Shown: positions 28,946-37,515 of the stretch, piece by piece
Layout: the number at the start of each line of letters is the position of its first letter
How positions within the stretch are numbered: position 1 is the stretch's first letter
DNA from: Chara braunii
Lineage: Eukaryota > Streptophyta > Charophyceae > Charales > Characeae
Length of the DNA: 39,241 nucleotides
Reading direction: 5' to 3'
NCBI GenBank assembly: GCA_003427395.1
Contig: BFEA01000423.1
Location: forward strand, 879,842 to 919,082
Made by a program: the position numbers and the translations under genes
The notes under the pieces: model-generated
Databases searched by the model: none
What the model was told of the DNA's origin: nothing
Seen by the model: only the letters and a program-made list of their open reading frames with translations

Positions 28946-29420
28946 CGAACCGCGCGCAAACTCCTCCCGAAATGGTTTGGACCATGCAAGGTAGTTTCTG
29001 CAGCAGGCGACGACCCTGCTGGCCCTGCTATTGTGATTGCCATTCCACCACACCTCCGCGTGCACCCAGTCTTCCATGCATCAAAGCTGGCTGTGTATAC
29101 GCCACCATCGGAGGACGAGTTCCCAGGCAAACGATCGCAGGACCCGCCCTCTATGGATGGACACCAGGAAGTTGACCGTGTCATCATGCATCGCAAGTTT
29201 GGCAACAAGCCAATGCAATACAAAGTCACATTCAAGCAATGTGCACCTGATGACACTCGCTGGATCTCCCGTGCAGACTTACAGACATCCGCACCACTCA
29301 TCTTCTCTGACTACGAGAACCGACGACTTGCCAAGAACAAGTTCGTCCCACGCGACCCACTCAGGTATCGGACAGGCCAAGAACAAGTTCGTCCCACGCC
29401 CTCGCAGATAGCTCGGTCTT
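28946..29420 (+). pseudogene. Gypsy integrase C-terminus with chromodomain-like tail
   Basis: The plus-strand frame resumes with RKLLPKWFGPCKVVSAAGDD (GPY/F-like), then IPPHLRVHPVFHASKLAVYT. A chromodomain-like tail follows: QEVDRVIMHRKFGNKP, MQYKVTFKQCAPDDTRWISR and ADLQTSAPLIF. It lacks some aromatic cage residues of classical chromodomains, so the class is tentative. A 23-base word starting CCAAGAACAAGTTCGTCCCA is duplicated at 29,331 and 29,377 near the end. The reading frame is lost only close to the polypurine tract. Confidence 0.85.
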
Positions 29421-29422
29421 TT

Positions 29423-29435
29423 AAGAGGGGGAGTG
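29423..29435 (+). other. Polypurine tract
   Basis: AAGAGGGGGAGTG lies directly before the LTR start TGTTACATAC, the standard plus-strand priming site next to a 3' LTR. Confidence 0.8.
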
Positions 29436-30105
29436 TGTTACATACTGCATTTCACACGGGTCCCTTTCAGGCCCGACCACTAGGCCTAGGGGGCACCACA
29501 GGCCTGGACACGATAGTCCAGGCCGGTCCGGTCCAAAGGCTCGACCTTTATGAGGAAGGCCGCCCGGTAGGCCCCATCGCACAGGCCAGGCAGACACGGT
29601 CCAAACGATATCACCGTTTGGACCGGCGGCGCCCTTGAGGCTGCCGGCCGCAAGGCCGATCTGAAACCACAGATCGACAACTGGATATGACGGTTCAGAT
29701 CACGGCGCTATTTCGCAACAGAAAGTCCGAACAGGCCACCACTGTACTTGGTACCCAGCAGCGGTCTGTTCAGGAGGCATTTTCAGAGGAAAGCGGCAGT
29801 GAGGTAGCGCTGCGCTAAGTTTAGTAGCGCAAGCGCTCAGCGCATCAGCATGATGCAACGCAGATTAGCTCAGTGGAGGTTAAGAGGAAGAGCGGTCGAC
29901 TTACCAGCAGCGCCAAGGTCACACCTTGCCATCACAGGTAAAGACCTGGACAGCAAGGCACGGGCAGGAGGACTCACCTCCGCCCCTCTCTCTCTTCTCT
30001 CCGCCTCCACTTCTCCTCTGCCCCTCTCAGATCTTCTTCTTCTTCTTCTCCTTCTACTTCAGGCTTCTTCTTCTTCTTCTTCTTCTTCTTCAGACTGGAG
30101 ACTAC
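29436..30105 (+). mobile_element. 3' LTR of the plus-strand gypsy element
   Basis: The LTR starts TGTTACATACTGCATTTCAC right after the polypurine tract and matches the minus-oriented LTR at 22,957-23,605 over about 600 bases. It includes the GTCCAAACGATATCACCGTT hairpin region, TTCGCAACAGAAAGTCCGAA, and CAAGGTCACACCTTGCCAT. TCT microsatellites lie at about 30,031-30,092. The end is uncertain: the flanking repeat resumes only at 30,549, so the LTR could be up to 1.1 kb long. Confidence 0.8.
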
Positions 30106-30548
30106 TGATACGAGTTGGACAGAGATCAGTGATTGGACTTCGGTGGTAGGAGGATGTGATACTTACCGGATTCGAGACATTGAAGATGGTTGCGATTGTT
30201 ACCTGGCGGCATCGCAGATCGAACACCGGTACATTAGGATTCCGAACCTCCGACATTGATGACTTATGTCAACGACATTCTGATTTTGTTCGGTGACATT
30301 TTGGGCTACTATATCGGTGACATTTTGGATTCTATTTCGGTGACATCTGGCGCTGTCCATATCTCCCACCTCCATCGTCTCTCCTCCCACCATTCATCTG
30401 TGTATGGGTGTACGGGGCTGAAGCATCGTCTATGTATGGCTTCAGACCCCACCATCTCACGATAGACTTCCGCTGCATATATGCTCATCCTATATTGGTT
30501 GATCTTTGGTTTTGCCCATACTTGGTGAAGGTATTCCCTAGTATGCAA
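30106..30548. other. LTR tail or unknown sequence
   Basis: No gene was recognised. A word CGGTGACATTTTGG is repeated near 30,293 and 30,316, with a third weaker copy near 30,339 (period about 23-24). The block ends where the inverted proline-rich repeat begins. Confidence 0.45.
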
Positions 30549-30775
30549 CAATCCCTCAACGTTAAGGGCTGCATCTTGATTAGAGACTGTTCCTAGAGTC
30601 GGGAATGTACTCTGGGCAGCGGCTGCAACCTGAGTAGGGACTGTACCTGGAGTCGGGAGTGTACTCTAGGCAGGGACCACATCGTGTTGTGCAGGTGAGT
30701 CGTGAATACCTAACGCCGCAGGGTACCGTTGCTGCCTGCAGGCAGACTGTCTGCAGGAGGCATAGGAGTGAATAT
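30549..30775 (-). repeat. Right inverted arm of the proline-rich 54-base repeats
   Basis: This is the reverse complement of about 25,515-25,672, from CAACGTTAAGGGCTGCATC to CTGTCTGCAGGAGGCATAGG. It carries an extra 54-base unit. The two arms face each other around the gypsy element. Confidence 0.8.
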
Positions 30776-30800
30776 TGTTATGTATATATAATATATATAT

Positions 30801-31190
30801 TGACACATAACTATGAACTAAAAGAGCGCAATTGCGAAACAAACAGCATAAACAAACATTAAAAGATGAGACAAACATGAAGGGCACACGAAAACCATTC
30901 ATTTTTCTCATTCTTCTTTTAACTCCCCCTTCATCGTGCCTCTCACGTACAAGGCTCGCCACATTGATGAAGTTGAGCACGAGCTGCCCCCATCCCCGTG
31001 TACCATAATGGTCCACTTGTACTCTGTGAGAAAGAGGCAAAGTAAAGGGTGAGGGGATAAACACACGGAGGAGAGATGGAGAGCAGACGAACAAAGAACG
31101 ATAAAGGGAAAGTAAGGGAAAGTACGGAGTGTGGAGGCTCAAGAATGAGTCTGTCCCTGACGATAGAGAGGACATACATTGTAAGGATGT
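30801..31190 (-). repeat. 3' module of the RING-like repeat, fourth copy
   Basis: The fourth copy of the module described at 16,938 and 17,709, in the same orientation as those two. It is shortened internally near 31,138, where about 40 bases present in the other copies are absent. It leads into a TA word and a GAGCTGCCCGGTAAACCGT unit. Confidence 0.8.
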
Positions 31191-31194
31191 GGTA

Positions 31195-32090
31195 TATATA
31201 TCACCAAACAGAGCTGCCCGGTAAACCGTGGGAAGAGAGGGAGAAGAGGACAACAAACGAGGGGCTGTGACAAACTGTTTTGTCGGAGTTTCACCGACTC
31301 ATCAGGAGGCTGAACCCTCAACAATCTGCAAAATCACCTAACTGATTATACTATAAGTGATAATCCAACCCCAACTGTGGCTAAGCATCAACAACTGCCC
31401 GACAACTGATACCCTGAGGTGGGATCAAGGTACCCGTGACGAAAATCAAAGAAGACTATCACTCACCCACACCTGATGGAAAACTCTACAGATTGTCGGT
31501 TCACACCTCGTCACAAGCCAGCAAAACACCCACGAAACAAAGAAAGGCCTCACAGCAAAAAAATACACTCCAGACACACCGCTGGCACTAGAGGCACAAC
31601 ATGGTCATGCAGTGATGGCCCCGACCACTGCCGCTCAACCTCACTTGAGAAAACCGTAGCAGGGTGCTAGCGAAATCGTGGTATATATCGTCAAACAGAG
31701 CTGCCCAGTAAGCCGTAGGCAGAGAGGGAGAAGAGGACAACATACAAGGGGCTGTGGCAAACTGTTTTGCCGGAGTTTCACCGACTCATCAGGAGGCTGA
31801 ACCCTCAACAGTCTGCAGAATCCTTAACTGATTACACTAAGTGATAATCCACCTTAACCCCGGTTGTGGTTAAGAATCAACAACTGCCCCGCAACTTATA
31901 CCCTGAGGTGGGCACCAACCACTGCTCTCAAGATACTTGTGAAACAGACTATCACTCACCCACACCAGATGGAAAACTCCACATACTGTCGGTTCACACC
32001 TCATCACAAGCCAGCAAAACACCCACGAAACATATATATAAATCGTCAGACAAAGCTGCCAGTAAACCATTGGCAGAGAGGGAGAAGAGG
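31195..32090. repeat. Tandem 487-base repeat units
   Basis: GGAGGCTGAACCCTCAACA occurs at 31,305 and 31,792, and the sequence around it (from the TATAT and GAGCTGCCC word to CAGCAAAACACCCACGAAAC) is shared. A third start lies at 32,036. No protein domain was recognised. The units begin with the same TA and GCCCGGTAAACCGT block found at 17,391-17,700. Confidence 0.8.
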
Positions 32091-32165
32091 ACAATATATA
32101 TGTAAAGAGTGCACAAACAAAACGCTATACAAAGTACTGCACACATTGAAAACAACGAAAAGGCC

Positions 32166-33105
32166 TGTGAAACAGGTTCACCCAGTTAACCCGACATTTG
32201 CAGACACATGGACTCGATCCCTAGACCTGTCCCTAAACCCTGTACATTGACCCTGTGTGTTGTCCCTAAGCCCTTTGGATAGTTAGTAGGTCTGTTCGTT
32301 AGCTATCACGCTTTGATCCACAGATCACCGTTTTAGCAGGTTAGTGTGTTACCACTAGGTCTAGCCAGGGCCTATCTAGAAGTCTCTACCAGTCTGTATG
32401 TAGGGGCCTAAGGTCTATCCATGGGTAGAGTCTAGAAGGTCGTAGAGTTGTCTGTATCTGTCCCGTCAGCAAGTACCAGGCAAGTGGGGGTTCCACGAGG
32501 TAAGTCCCACGCGGTTTCCCACAGATTCCACGCGTTTTGGCCCAGCATGCCAACGTGTTATGGAGGCTTCCGGGCCCAGGCCCATGCGGTTTGGGGTCCA
32601 GGCCACACGTTTTGAGGCAGGGCCAGGCCACCTGCGGAGGACTATAAATAAAGAGGCAGCGACCAGCCATTCATTCATTCGCCTGTGAGCCATGCGGAAG
32701 CGCTGCCTTGGTGACTTGTGCGTTAAGGTCTACAGGTGCCCGGAGCTGAAGTGGGCAGTGACGGAGACGACGTCCATAGCTGGCCAGGAGGAAGACAACG
32801 ACGGCCATGGCTAGGAGGAGGAAGACGACGACGGCCATAGCCGCCCATCTGCCGACAAAGACAAGTGTTCAGTGTGTGTGTGTGTGTGTCTTTGTAGCGT
32901 GGACATTCCGGGTAGATCCTCGTACATGCATGCAAGGGGGAGAGTGAGGCTGGTGGTGGATACAGTGTTCGGCGGTCATAGCCGCAAGTTGTACAGTTGA
33001 CTCGAATTGAGTTTACATACAAGTTCATTGGTGATTTTGAGTTGGAAGAGTTTGGTTTTGCCATCAGTCCGCGTGTGTGGATGTTACAAGCAAGTTTGGA
33101 CTGCA
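32166..33105 (+). mobile_element. 5' LTR of the third gypsy element
   Basis: The LTR runs from TGTGAAACAGGTTCACCC to TTGGACTGCA, in parallel with the solo LTR at 13,794-14,769. The left boundary is supported by comparison with 16,800-16,860: the flanking words match up to GAAAAG and then diverge exactly where the LTR starts. A TATA box and conserved initiator region lie about two thirds of the way along. The other LTR is outside the window. Confidence 0.75.
32643..32650 (+). promoter_or_regulatory. LTR TATA box
   Basis: TATAAATA is followed after a few bases by AGAGGCAGCGACCAGCCATT, a block shared with the solo LTR. It is the likely promoter of the element at 32,166. Confidence 0.7.
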
Positions 33106-33117
33106 GTCTATTTTCAC

Positions 33118-33132
33118 TGGTATCAGGGCTGG
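33118..33132 (+). other. Primer-binding site, initiator-Met type
   Basis: TGGTATCAGGGCTGG differs at few positions from the initiator tRNA-Met complement. It lies 12 bases after the LTR end inferred by alignment with the solo LTR. Confidence 0.7.
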
Positions 33133-33191
33133 TACACGTTGTCCACACCGGCGCTGCAGCAAGCGAGGAAGGAGAAAGCCAGCAGAGGAGC

Positions 33192-33194
<3 letters not shown>

Positions 33195-33241
<47 letters not shown>
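33195..33241. repeat. (AG)n microsatellite
   Basis: An uninterrupted AG run of about 23 units lies in the element leader. Confidence 0.95.
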
Positions 33242-33243
<2 letters not shown>

Positions 33244-33408
33244 GACACAACGAACGACAACCATAGCTGCTGAGCTCGAAGAAGAAGACGACCGGCAAGA
33301 GAGGAAGAAGAAGTGACGCAGAGAGAAAGAAGAAGAAAGTTGACAAAGAGGAAGGTGAAGCAGCCATAACCAAGGTGCAGGAAGAAAAAGAGGGCAACGA
33401 AGGAGAGG

Positions 33409-33620
33409 GTTGACTACCATAGCCAGGAGGTCGGAGGGTTGACCAAGGAGGTTGACCAGCGTTGACCAAAGGTTGACCAAGACCATTGACTGGCGTTCAC
33501 CGAGGTTGATCGGGGGTTGACCAAGGCCATTGACCAGCATTGACCGAGGCCGACCGCAGCATTGACCAAGATTGTTGACCGGCGTGTTGACCAAGACCGC
33601 TGACCGGACCATTGACCAAG
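33409..33620. repeat. Array of TTGACC words in the element leader
   Basis: The core TTGAC occurs 13 times in about 210 bases, most often as GTTGACCAAG or ATTGACCAAG, at 10-20 base spacing. It is a degenerate minisatellite. TTGACC/T is also the W-box core bound by WRKY factors in plants. Confidence 0.8.
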
Positions 33621-34181
33621 GTGGAGCAAGAAGACGACCGGTATCATCTCTCTAAGCCTGGCCTAGCCCTTACCCTGTGGATGTGCACCCTCACCTTGGT
33701 ACTTGCTGATGTCAGGTCTGTCAGAGTTTGTCATATCTCCCTGTCGCTTATATCCAGGTCGATAGGACTCCGTGGATGTGGTCGCAAAGCTGCGAGCCCA
33801 AACCCACACGGGACTTAGTAAGGTTGAAGGCCGCGTCTGAAGACTGACACGTCCCGGGGACAAGACCCCTAAGGACCGGTACTGACCGACTGGCTGCTCA
33901 GTGTGGCGTGGTAGGCCCGAACTCCGAGTTGTGGGCTGTGCGCCCAGCTGTCTAAGTCTTGAGAGGACTCGGCTGATCGCATCGTCCTATCTTCAACGTT
34001 GAAGAATTATCGAGGAGTTTGGGGGATCTCCTTAGAAGGCCTTCTGATCAGCCAGTGAGTCTTGTGGTGACAGCCTTAGAGTAGACGCGAGTAGTAGACA
34101 ATAAGTTATGCTAGATCCAAGTTTAGACTAGTAGGTCTACGTGTTGAGAAGCGGAATCATCGGTGATTGTGCACTTTCACC
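33621..34181 (+). other. Leader between primer site and Gag
   Basis: No domain was recognised. This is the untranslated leader of the third gypsy element, ending at the Gag ATG in a TTTCACCATGGTG context. Confidence 0.55.
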
Positions 34182-35960
34182 ATGGTGACCACCAGGGCGA
34201 GAGTGAGCACCACTCTCTATGGTAGAGGGCAAGAGGAGAAAGTTGCCGCCCTTCTGAGAGAAAGAAACGAGAGGATGGAGAAGAGGGGACTGATCAAGCA
34301 GGCGAAGATGTTGGCCCTGCTAGAGGAGCAGGAGGCGAGGAAGAAGCAAATGGAGGAAGAACTGGAACGATGGAAGGAGGACCATGAGGAGAAGATGGCA
34401 GCAGTGGAAGAAGAAGTGGAAGAAGAAGAAGTAGAAGAAGAAGATGTTGAGGAAGAAGAAGCCTTGCAAAAAAGAAGAGGGGAGGCGAGTACCAATAATT
34501 CCACACAGAAGAGATAGGAAGAGTAACAAAAGAGTGGGCGTCACATATAGAGTTGGGAGAGCAGAGAGAAGCAAAGATGATTGTACCCGAGGCTGAGAAA
34601 GAAGCAGCAAGGAGAGAATGGGAGGCGGAAAGGGACCCCTTGCATATGTGAGCAAGGGAACATGAGAAGCATTTGGAATAGAACTTGCGCCTGACACAAG
34701 AAAAATTAAGGCGTCTGGAAGCAGTAGAAAAGTTAGATAGGGAGTCGAAGGCGGCAAAGATCAGGATGGGGAAGATCAGGGAAGAGACTGAGATAGGAAC
34801 CAAACTCGACACCCTGATCCATAGTGTAGAATCCTTACTGACCGCGCAAAGGGAGCAAATGAAGCACCTTCGCAACCATGATATTGAGTTAAAGTCAATA
34901 CGCGTTGGATTAAAAGATTTTGCGCATGATATGATGACATATCTTGTGGAACAGATGCAACTTGCAATCAGTAAGACAAAGGAATTCTGCACAGGCGCCA
35001 TAGAGGGCACCAAGTTAGCGGCTTCCAAGGAAGAGGAGCCAGCCCCATGCCGCGAGAAGGTCAAGGTCCATTTCCCTGAGCCCTTCACTGGGAAGAAGGG
35101 GGAGGACTTTGACACCTGAGAAGCTAACGCCAACTCCTATCTGTACTTGCAGGGCGTAGCACCAAAAGATCATGTCTTAGTGGCCTTCAAGCCCTGCGGG
35201 AGGAAGCGACCAGCTTCACAAGGTCGCTTGCACGCGCCGCACACTGTGAGAATGATATGGTGCAGTACTCAAGGATAACTCCCCTCTCCGAGTTCCTTAA
35301 ATCTCTTAGGGGACGATTTTCAGATGTCACGTGGGGGCTTAAAACCTCTGACAAATTGCAGATGATCCATACCCGACAGTGGAAGAGTGTACACGCCCTT
35401 AAGTCCGCCATGGACGAGTTGACCGCCGTACCCGGGCATGGAGTCACTGACAATCAGTTAGTCCAACTCTTCTACCGTGCATTGCCCGAGCATGTGCAAG
35501 GGCATTTCTTCACCTGAAAGCAGCAGCCAGACATCGCGTATGATGAGATGCTGTCTCATTCACTGTTCAAGTGTTGCCAGTTACCGCGTTCTCGCTCAAA
35601 GATCTGACAAAAGGAAAAACGTGGAAGGGACGCACCATCTCTGGCCAGGTCAAGCCCAAAGATAGTCTGATTTTGATGATAGAAGAAGGTGGTGCTGAGG
35701 AGATTCCCTACTCAGACATTGAGTGGGGACTTGAGGAAGAAGACAATAGGGTAGAACAAGGGAGAACCTACGCTGCTATTGCGGTCAGAGGGAGGCCGCA
35801 AGAAAGAGGGCCCAACCGAAATGGTCGGGCCCCAAGTGGCCGAGGGCAGGGTGGCCAAGGGGTTGGTGGCAATAGCGACCACCAAGTGGGAGGAAGGGGT
35901 CAAGGTCCCCCGTCTAACCGTCCGCGTCAAAGTCGATCATCTCCCAAACAAGGAAGGTGA
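34182..35960 (+). pseudogene. Gag of the third gypsy element
   Basis: The start ATG (MVTTRARVSTTLYGRG) is at 34,182. A strongly charged coiled coil follows (RERNERMEKRGLIKQAKML, EEQEARKKQMEEELERWK), then a run rich in Glu and Val and a stop at 34,515. A second frame (34,685-35,119) continues the helical region and reaches KVKVHFPEPFTGKKGEDFD, then a TGA at 35,117 where Trp is expected. The capsid-like core is at 35,257-35,517: LSEFLKSLRGRFSDVTWGLK, MDELTAVPGHGVTDNQLVQL and FYRALPEHVQGHFF. A Gly/Arg/Gln-rich basic tail ends at 35,960. Several frameshifts and stops break it. Confidence 0.85.
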
Positions 35961-36036
35961 CACCCAAGTCTGCCCGAGGGTCGACCTTGGGAGGATCTGG
36001 GGATAGGGCAGAACGTGTCGCATAAACGCATAAAGA

Positions 36037-36869
36037 GGTTTCAGTGCGTGTTCTGCGGGGATCATGGTCACATTATAAAGTTATGTCCAAAGTATAAGGA
36101 CCCCAAAGTTATGTCCAACGTATAGGGACCGCTATGCTGCTTCTGGGGCAGCAAAAGACAACCATCGGTAGGGGTTGCAACTGCCCCTACCCCAGGAGTA
36201 TGTGGATCTAAGTGTGCCCGCAAGGTAGAGTCTCCGACTCCACATATCTCCATGGCAGAGGTTGCTGGCCAGCGTCTAGCAAGCTGTCCAAAGACTGCTT
36301 GTCTCAGAGGCTCTCTAGACGCTTCCCTCACATGCTTAGCTGAGGAGTTGTAGGAGAGGAGGCAAGCCTGGGCCAAGATGAAGAAGGATGGGAAAGGACA
36401 GCTAATCCTCGCAGGCATAGAGATCTTTAGAGCTAGAGTAGGAACCCTCATAGATAGCGGGGCCACTAGGAGCTATATTAGTCGCAAAGCATTGAAAAAG
36501 CTAAAGCTCAATCTGAAAGTCCAACGACTGAGTGAACCTGTAGTCATCATCCTTGCCGACGGCAGTAGGATGTGAGTCGAGGAATACGTTGAAGGCGTTC
36601 AAGCATATTTCCTTCTAGAGAAGGAAGGAAAAGTAGAGAAGGTCCTTCATTCCTCGACTCTTCTTGTGGAAGAGAATCTCTCATTTGATATAGTTCTGGG
36701 TACAAATTGGCGAGAGGCAGTAGGAGCCACTTTGCACCTTAGTGAGTACAAGTGCAGGCTCCCTAGTCTGTCAGGTGAAGTTAAGCAAGTCCGCCTGTAC
36801 CATGAGTCCGAGGTAAACAACCCCCCCACGCATTGCTGCCTCCGTGCACCTGCAAGCTCCCCTTCGTAG
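36037..36869 (+). pseudogene. Zinc knuckle and aspartic protease of the third gypsy element
   Basis: The zinc knuckle CVFCGDHGHIIKLC (C-X2-C-X4-H-X4-C) is encoded at about 36,040-36,085. The protease follows at 36,378-36,575 with IFRARVGTLIDSGATRSYIS, having the standard DSGA motif, and ILADGSRM. After a stop at 36,573 it continues as FDIVLGTNWREAVGATLHL. Its sequence ends near 36,830-36,840, and the next recognisable Pol part is the RT connection/RNase H region. The RT fingers, palm and YLDD block are therefore absent. Confidence 0.85.
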
Positions 36870-37316
36870 ATTACTAAAGAAAGATACAATTTGGAAGTGG
36901 GACCAAGATTGCACGTCGGCCTTCAAGAAATTGAAGAAGGCCTTAATAGAATACCCTGTCCTCAAAGTCGTTGATCCGTCACTGCCATTTGTCGTCATTA
37001 CATATGTTAGTCAGGATGGCATAGGCACAGTTTTGCAGCACAATGACGGCAATGGATACAAACCCGTAGAGTTCATGTCAGCCAGGCTGCCCTGAGAGAA
37101 GGTTGCAGCATCGACATACGAGAGGGAACTCTGCGCTCTCAGGCATGCCTTAGACCACTGGAAGCACTACCTGCTTGGGGCACACTTTAAGGTGCATTCA
37201 GATCACGAGACTCTCAGATGGTTAAAGACCCAAGCCAAGATGACGACCACATTGACTAGATGGGCTGCTGAGATAAACCAATTTGACTTTGAGCTAAAGC
37301 CCATTAATGCATTATA
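36840..37316 (+). pseudogene. RT connection and RNase H, third gypsy element
   Basis: The frame opens at LQAPLRRLLKKDTIWKWDQD, then FKKLKKALIEYPVLKVVDPS, the usual connection between RT and RNase H. RNase H begins with VVITYVSQDGIGTVLQ, where TTDAS is expected, so the first catalytic Asp is replaced by Tyr. After a stop at 37,093 the domain goes on with STYERELCALRHALDHWKHY, FKVHSDHETLRWL (Glu and Asp kept) and [16 protein letters not shown]. It is broken off by foreign sequence near 37,310. Confidence 0.85.
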
Positions 37317-37515
37317 CACCTCATGTAGATTTCACTTTCTACAGTGTAGAACATATTGAGAGAGATTTTCAAGGAGGCTGGCTACTTCGATATATGCACG
37401 CCAATGGAGCAAGTATGCGGGCACCCGTTACGTTACCTGAAGTTAATTACGAAAGACTCTAACAAGAAGAAAGAGCTTGTGCAATCAATTCTGCACTCTG
37501 GACATTCGGCTTACT
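37317..37515 (+). other. About 200-base foreign insert between RNase H and integrase
   Basis: In related Pol proteins FELKP is followed within a few residues by GKYTVVADALSRR. Here about 200 bases separate FDFELKPIN from EFEKGKYTVVAGALSRR. The insert can be read as [20 protein letters not shown] then [18 protein letters not shown], in frame with the integrase, and starts after a CTTTCTACAG word. I do not recognise it; no clear target duplication was found. Confidence 0.5.

Noticed and set aside
29868-29910. tRNA-like start in the LTR (TTAGCTCAGTGGAGG resembles a box A)
   Set aside because: No box B, no acceptor pairing and no anticodon arm. The copy at about 23,135 has TTAGCGCAGCGG, so the resemblance is not conserved.
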